NCBI GenBank assembly: GCA_030529095.1
Contig: JAUMXN010000002.1
Coordinates: 1-55,197, forward strand
DNA length: 55,197 bases
Direction: 5' to 3'
From: Candidatus Saccharimonadota bacterium
Lineage (GTDB): Bacteria; Patescibacteriota; Saccharimonadia; Saccharimonadales; Saccharimonadaceae
Of the stretch, positions 51,249-55,197 are shown in pieces. The position numbers and the translations under genes were made by a program. The notes beneath the pieces were generated by a model, which saw only the letters and a list, made by a program, of their open reading frames with translations, had not been told where the DNA came from and made no database searches. Within the stretch, counting starts at the first letter, position 1; each line of letters opens with the position of its first letter.

Positions 51249-52564
51249 AAAATCTCCTTCAGTTTAGTTTCGAGCTCTTTAATTAGGTCGGAAATTACCG
51301 CTTCGTCGTTGCCCCACATCATCAAGCGAATCAAATTTTCGGTGCCGCTTGGACGGGCAAGCAAACGGCCAGCCACGGCATGCAATTTTTCTTCGAATTC
51401 AAGCAAGACTTTTTTCACATCGTCGGAAGTTTTGAATTTTTCCTTCATTTCTGGAGTAGCTTCGAAATTCAAGCCTACCTGAGGCATCTTGGTGATGATG
51501 CTGGCGAGTTCGTGCAAGCTAGAACCGGTCTCAGCCACAACTTTAGCGATCGAAAGTGCGGTCAGCATACCGTCGCCAGTTGGTTCACCCGGCAAAGTCA
51601 CGTGACCATTTTGTTCACTACCGAGCGAAATATTATTATCGCGCATGCCGGCCGTAACATGTTGATCGCCTACTGGCACTACTTCGAGATGAATACCGGA
51701 TTCTTTGCCCCATTCAAGCAAACCCTGGTTGGCAGTAACAGTTACTACGGCCGCTGGTAATCCGAGATGTTTAGCCAAAATCGCAGTCATATGGTCGCCG
51801 TCGACAATTTCGCCATCGGCGTCCACCATTAAACACCTGTCGCCGTCACCGTCAAACGCAGCGCCAAAATCCAATTTATTTTCTTTAACAAATTTCACCA
51901 AGCCATCAATGTGCGTGCTGCCGCAGTCGGCATTAATTTTTTGGCCAAACTCAGCATCGACATTAATTAGTGAGACTTCGGCACCGAGCTTTTCGAAAAC
52001 AGTTTTATTAACTACGCTCATTGCACCGTTTGCACAGTCAAGGCCAACCTTAAGCCCGCTAAAATCAACTTCGCCCACATATTCAAACAAATGTTCGAGA
52101 TAGCGTTCGACTGCTTCGTCGTGTAGGCTTTCACGGAGCTCTGTAGCCACCACTTCGTAGTCTTGGCCAGCGTCGATAGCTTCCTCGATCACGGCTTCGC
52201 CGGCGTTCGAAATTTTGCGATACGACTCGCCACCACGTTCAAAAACTTTGATACCGTTGTCGGTGTATGGATTATGTGAGGCAGTAATATCAATAGCATA
52301 GTCAAATCCAGCCGTGTAAAAAACATAGCCAATCGCTGGGGTTGGTAGAACGTCTACTGAGCTGTATTCTACGCCCAACGTCTCGAAGGCTTCTTCAAAA
52401 CTTCGAATCATCCAGCCGGTTGATTCGCGCGTGTCGCCACCAATCAAAACCTTAATATCGCTGCGGCCAGCATAGTTCACCAAACCTTTTGCTACCGCGC
52501 GCAAGAATTGTGGCGTGAAATCATTAGATTTTTTGCGGATACCATCGGTACCAAAGTATTTCAT
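51245..52564 (-). CDS. glmM: Phosphoglucosamine mutase GlmM
   Basis: 439 residues. Converts glucosamine-6-phosphate to glucosamine-1-phosphate for UDP-GlcNAc and peptidoglycan. The start KYFGTDGIRKKSND, active-site phosphoserine loop DITASHNPYTDNGIKVF, metal loop FDGDGDRCLMVD, sugar loop GEPTGDGMLTAL (usually GEQSGH) and phosphate loop ARPSGTENLIRLM are all seen. A broader phosphohexomutase specificity is possible. Overlaps pta upstream and the GNAT gene downstream by 4 nt each. Confidence 0.9.
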   Translation of the reverse strand: MKYFGTDGIRKKSNDFTPQFLRAVAKGLVNYAGRSDIKVLIGGDTRESTGWMIRSFEEAFETLGVEYSSVDVLPTPAIGYVFYTAGFDYAIDITASHNPYTDNGIKVFERGGESYRKISNAGEAVIEEAIDAGQDYEVVATELRESLHDEAVERYLEHLFEYVGEVDFSGLKVGLDCANGAMSVVNKTVFEKLGAEVSLINVDAEFGQKINADCGSTHIDGLVKFVKENKLDFGAAFDGDGDRCLMVDADGEIVDGDHMTAILAKHLGLPAAVVTVTANQGLLEWGKESGIHLEVVPVGDQHVTAGMRDNNISLGSEQNGHVTLPGEPTGDGMLTALSIAKVVAETGSSLHELASIITKMPQVGLNFEATPEMKEKFKTSDDVKKVLLEFEEKLHAVAGRLLARPSGTENLIRLMMWGNDEAVISDLIKELETKLKEIL

Positions 52565-53301
52565 TGTAGTTCCTCCAATACTTTTATTGTTAAAACGATA
52601 TCGTCAACCGTGCTATTGCGCGACAAATCGGCGACCGGTTTTTTGAACCCTTGCAAAATTGGCCCAGCTACCGTCCAGCCACCAAGCTGCTCGAGGCCTT
52701 TATATAATATATTGCCAGAATTAAGGTCTGGACAAATCAAAACATTGGCACAGCCCGCCACCGGGGAATCGGGCGCCTTTTTGGTCGCGGCTTCTGGATT
52801 TACCGCTGCATCAAGCTGCATTTCGCCATCAATTACGATTTCTGGGCGCTCCGTGCGCACGCGCTCCAAGGCCCCGTGGATTACGTCGATCGTGGCATCC
52901 TTGCCGCCGCTGCCGAGCGTCGAAAAAGAAAGTAGTGCGATGCGCGGTTCTGGGAAAATTTTGCGTGCCGTTTCAAAAGTCTGAGTAATAATTTCAAAAA
53001 ACATATCAACATCTGGGTGTTTACAAACGCCACCATCCGCAATAATCAAACTGCGCCCGTCTTTTTCGAGCACAAACGAACTAGTAAAATATGGCGCGGT
53101 CTTTGAAAGATTCTCGCGGCAAGCCAGAAGCACGTCGCGCGTGGTGGTGTCGATGCCGGCAACCATACTATCGGCCTGGCCATTTTCGAGCATCGCGCAG
53201 CCAGCACTGACACTATCAGCGGCAATGATCTCTACCTGCGGGCAGCGCCTCGCGGCTTCAGTGATCATAGAATTATTGATTTCGGGAAAGACAATTTTCA
53301 T
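52561..53301 (-). CDS. Short phosphate acetyl/butyryltransferase (Pta-like)
   Basis: 246 residues from the ATG at 53301. Transfers an acyl group between CoA and phosphate. The PTA_PTB domain is clear: AGIDTTTRDVLLACRENL, LIIADGGVCKHP, ALLSFSTLGSGGKDA, DGEMQLDAAVNPEAATKKAP, VLICPDLNSGNILYKGLEQL and AGPILQGFKKPVADLSR. It is about 80 residues shorter than typical Pta; the N-terminal part is reduced. I chose the ATG at 53301 because TATAAT (53308-53313) ends 6 nt before it; a longer frame from 53325 would start upstream of that promoter. First gene of pta-glmM-GNAT. Confidence 0.87.
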   Translation of the reverse strand: MKIVFPEINNSMITEAARRCPQVEIIAADSVSAGCAMLENGQADSMVAGIDTTTRDVLLACRENLSKTAPYFTSSFVLEKDGRSLIIADGGVCKHPDVDMFFEIITQTFETARKIFPEPRIALLSFSTLGSGGKDATIDVIHGALERVRTERPEIVIDGEMQLDAAVNPEAATKKAPDSPVAGCANVLICPDLNSGNILYKGLEQLGGWTVAGPILQGFKKPVADLSRNSTVDDIVLTIKVLEELQ

Positions 53302-53307
53302 ACTTCG

Positions 53308-53313
53308 ATTATA
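53308..53313 (-). promoter_or_regulatory. -10 box of pta-glmM-GNAT, leaderless
   Basis: Minus-strand GTTATAAT with exactly 6 nt to the ATG at 53301. It begins within a few bases of the T-run of the preceding terminator. Confidence 0.75.
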
Positions 53314-53315
53314 AC

Positions 53316-53343
53316 AAAAAATCAACCCCGGCTTGGGGTTAAT
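53316..53343 (-). terminator. Terminator of the 34-residue gene
   Basis: Minus-strand AACCCC-AAGCC-GGGGTT then GATTTTTTG, starting a few bases after the stop codon. Confidence 0.88.
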
Positions 53344-53345
53344 TT

Positions 53346-53450
53346 TTAGCGACCATTTTTAAGATTTAGGTGTTTGCGTTTGTCGCTGTGCTTGTGATTA
53401 TTGTTGCGATTTTGTTTTGCAACTGGTTTCATAGTAGCTTTTCTTGCCAT
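53346..53450 (-). CDS. 34-residue basic protein
   Basis: ATG at 53450 to TAA at 53346-53348. The product (MARKATMKPVAKQNRNNNHK then HSDKRKHLNLKNGR) has about ten Lys/Arg, four or more Asn in a row with Arg, three His and only one acidic residue, so it should bind nucleic acid. It has the full local gene grammar: TATAAT (53457-53462) with exactly 6 nt to the ATG, and a good terminator. It could be an unnoticed ribosome-associated or RNA-binding peptide. It resembles no ribosomal protein that I can name. Confidence 0.68.
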   Translation of the reverse strand: MARKATMKPVAKQNRNNNHKHSDKRKHLNLKNGR

Positions 53451-53456
53451 AGAAAA

Positions 53457-53462
53457 ATTATA
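53457..53462 (-). promoter_or_regulatory. -10 box of the 34-residue gene, leaderless
   Basis: Minus-strand ATGATATAAT with exactly 6 nt to the ATG at 53450. Confidence 0.72.
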
Positions 53463-53494
53463 TCATAAAAAGTTCTAAAACAAAGTGCTTATGG

Positions 53495-53500
53495 TATAAT
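53495..53500 (+). promoter_or_regulatory. -10 box of the pilus ATPase gene, leaderless
   Basis: CTTATGGTATAAT with exactly 6 nt to the ATG at 53507. Confidence 0.75.
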
Positions 53501-53506
53501 AGTGTC

Positions 53507-55132
53507 ATGGATGAATCCGAGATTCAGCAAAGACGCCGCGATAACGAAGAGCGAGCGACCGCTAACCGCGCTCGAATTTTGAGCCTTCCATATCTTGATA
53601 CCCGTGAATTCGAAAGAACTATTCCGCTAGTTTCTGGTCTTTTGACCAAGGAACAAATGCACCGCGATTTTATTATTCCTTTACAAAAAGGTGGTGACGA
53701 AAATTCGCGCTTCCAGTTTATGGTGACCAGCCAAACCCCGAGCAAGGTAATTTCTTCGATGCGCCAGTCCTACGCCGACGAAGGCGAACGTGTCGATTTC
53801 TTCCTAATTTCCGGTTCGGCCTACCAGGTCTTTATGCTGCGCTACGATCCACCAAAAGAAATTATTTATGACGACATCAAAATTGCCGACGCTGGTGATT
53901 CTGAAACTATCGCCGAGGTTTCTCAGACTCTTAGCACCGTCTCGCCAGAAAAGATTTTTGACTTTTTGATCGACCAGGCCGATAAGCTCAAAGCTTCCGA
54001 TATCCACATCGAAAACATGCGCACCGAAATTCGCATTCGTATGCGCGTGGATGGCATGCTTCATCCAGTCGCCACAATTGACAAGGATCGCTATCGTATT
54101 ATTTTGAGTGAGCTTGGCTCGCGCGCTAATATTTCTACCGCCGCCAACACGCCGCAATCCGGCCATATGCAAAAAGAAATTCATCGCGACGGCAGTTCGC
54201 ATGTTGTAAATATTCGTGTTGAATCAATCCCGACTCTTTACGGTCAAGATGCCACCCTGCGTTTGTTTAACTTTGACGAATCTTTACTCAATCTCGAGTA
54301 TCTCGGCATTAGTGACGACGAAATGAAAGAAATCAACGAAGTGATTTATCACCCACGCGGCCTCGTTTTGATGGTTGGTCCTACTGGCTCTGGTAAATCC
54401 ACCACGCTTTATTCGATGCTTAATGCTTTAAATACGACCGATCGCAAAATTATCACGCTCGAGGATCCGATCGAATATGGCCTCACCGGTATTTCGCAAA
54501 TTCCAATCGAAACCAACGACGGTGGTTCGTTTGCTGACGGGCTCCGCTCTGTGCTTCGTCTCGATCCAGACGTCGTGATGGTGGGTGAGATTCGTGATTC
54601 CGATACCGCTAAAACCGCTATCCAGGCTTCGATTACTGGCCACTTAGTCCTGAGCTCTTTCCACGCTAATTCTTCCGCTGCGGCTTTTGCTCGTATGATC
54701 GATTTGGTTGGCACCAACCCGATCTTCGCTAATTCTATTCGCCTCGTGATTGCTCAGCGCCTAGTTCGCAAGCTCACAGACGATAAACAACCACGCGAAG
54801 CCACTCCGGCCGAAGCCAAATATATCCGCTCCGTACTCGAAGGTGTCCCAGCCGAAAAACTCCAAGGCATCGACCTGAATCGCATTACGCTTTACGAACC
54901 AGTCAAAACCGAAAAATTCCCATTCGGCTTTAACGGCCGTAAAGCCATCATGGAGCAACTATTTATTACCGAAGAAATTCAAGCCTTTATTCGTGGCGAC
55001 ATCAAAGATATTAATATTTCCGCCATCGAAAAAGCCGCCCGTGCTGGCGGTATGCTTACGCTCGAGCAAAAGGGCATTATTGCTGCGCTTCGCGGCGAAA
55101 CCACTTTGGAAGAAGTTTCTCGCGTGATATAA
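53507..55132 (+). CDS. PilB/GspE-type pilus assembly ATPase
   Basis: 541 residues. Hexameric ATPase that powers type IV pilus extension from the cytoplasm. An N-terminal domain (1-130) like the MshEN part is followed by the secretion-ATPase core: ASDIHIENMRTEIRIRMRVD, Walker A VGPTGSGKSTTLYSML, Asp box LEDPIEYGLTGISQI, Walker B LRLDPDVVMVGEIRD and His box TGHLVLSSFHANSS. The zinc-binding tetracysteine insertion of many PilB/GspE proteins is absent. With the pilin at 42789 and ComEC it supports a DNA-uptake or host-attachment pilus. The stop overlaps the -10 box of the next tRNA. Confidence 0.92.
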   Translation: MDESEIQQRRRDNEERATANRARILSLPYLDTREFERTIPLVSGLLTKEQMHRDFIIPLQKGGDENSRFQFMVTSQTPSKVISSMRQSYADEGERVDFFLISGSAYQVFMLRYDPPKEIIYDDIKIADAGDSETIAEVSQTLSTVSPEKIFDFLIDQADKLKASDIHIENMRTEIRIRMRVDGMLHPVATIDKDRYRIILSELGSRANISTAANTPQSGHMQKEIHRDGSSHVVNIRVESIPTLYGQDATLRLFNFDESLLNLEYLGISDDEMKEINEVIYHPRGLVLMVGPTGSGKSTTLYSMLNALNTTDRKIITLEDPIEYGLTGISQIPIETNDGGSFADGLRSVLRLDPDVVMVGEIRDSDTAKTAIQASITGHLVLSSFHANSSAAAFARMIDLVGTNPIFANSIRLVIAQRLVRKLTDDKQPREATPAEAKYIRSVLEGVPAEKLQGIDLNRITLYEPVKTEKFPFGFNGRKAIMEQLFITEEIQAFIRGDIKDINISAIEKAARAGGMLTLEQKGIIAALRGETTLEEVSRVI

Positions 55133-55133
55133 T
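55128..55133 (+). promoter_or_regulatory. -10 box of the terminal tRNA
   Basis: GATATAAT overlapping the stop codon of the pilus ATPase gene, 13 nt before the tRNA. Confidence 0.6.
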
Positions 55134-55146
55134 AACCATATGGTAC

Positions 55147-55197
55147 GGGGCAGTCGTTCAACGGATAGGACATATCCCCTCTAAGGATACAATGCTG
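55147..55197 (+). tRNA. tRNA-Arg (anticodon TCT), partial
   Basis: The first 51 nt of a tRNA cut by the window end. Acceptor 5' strand GGGGCAG, D arm GTTC/GGAC, anticodon stem TATCC/GGATA around loop CCTCTAA, giving TCT (AGA/AGG Arg). The T arm and 3' end lie outside. Confidence 0.8.

Noticed and set aside
53302-53325. Upstream ATG for pta
   Set aside because: It would place the -10 box inside the coding region; the conserved domain begins at MKIVFPE from 53301.
1-55197. CRISPR arrays, IS elements, prophage or recoded TGA
   Set aside because: No regularly spaced repeats, transposase or phage genes were seen, and TGA serves as a normal stop at several gene ends.

Overview
The window looks like a chromosomal segment of a Candidate Phyla Radiation bacterium, most likely a Candidatus Saccharibacteria (TM7) relative living with a host. 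This is an inference from content: very compact genes, a standard code with TGA as stop, shortened versions of housekeeping proteins (MurC, TsaB, XseA, Pta), a parts-list type IV pilus and ComEC DNA-uptake set, VirB6-like giant membrane proteins, and BspA-type and FISUMP surface proteins of the kind reported from oral, gut and rumen Saccharibacteria. No phage, IS element or CRISPR array was seen.

Layout: 1-1.3 kb, end of a Pro/Thr-rich protein and a secreted protein with a C-terminal anchor. 1.4-9.6 kb, two giant VirB6/TrbL-like proteins flanking a small membrane protein. 9.6-21.3 kb, folD-murB, recA-nudix-recX, a PRC-barrel protein, lepA, two small envelope proteins, murC, tsaE-tsaB, radA-ruvC. 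21.3-29.6 kb, a surface-protein island: a decayed signal-peptide relic, three BspA/DUF285 paralogues, a Cthe_2159-like carbohydrate-binding protein, with tyrS embedded. 29.6-43.2 kb, rpmA, an RNA methylase, a flippase-like protein, xseA-xseB, two anchored proteins (one an HNH nuclease), a histidine kinase-response regulator-recO operon, a UvrD-type helicase, dnaK with a CIRCE operator, ruvB, a PH-domain protein and a pilin. 43.2-55.2 kb, three tRNAs and part of a fourth, two small genes, a phosphoesterase, yebC, comEC, a large FISUMP surface protein with a frameshifted signal peptide, pta-glmM-GNAT and pilB.

The strongest signal across the window is promoter design. More than twenty genes have a TATAAT-like -10 box, often in an extended TATGCTATAAT form, ending only 6-8 nt before the start codon, with 6 nt by far the commonest. 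Transcription should begin at or next to the A of ATG, so leaderless mRNA appears to be the default. A smaller set (recA, dnaK, the 448, 1448, 19052, 24427, 27971, 36670 and 42201 genes, rpmA, yebC and the small 43611 gene) has a leader, in most cases with a Shine-Dalgarno sequence. I used this rule to correct several starts and to find a 34-residue basic protein at 53346-53450.

Functionally the window combines DNA recombination and repair (RecA, RecX, RadA, RuvC, RuvB, RecO, UvrD-type helicase, ExoVII), cell-wall synthesis (MurB, MurC, GlmM), DNA acquisition (PilB, pilin, ComEC, anchored HNH nuclease) and a large investment in surface and secretion proteins, as expected for an epibiont that feeds on a host cell.
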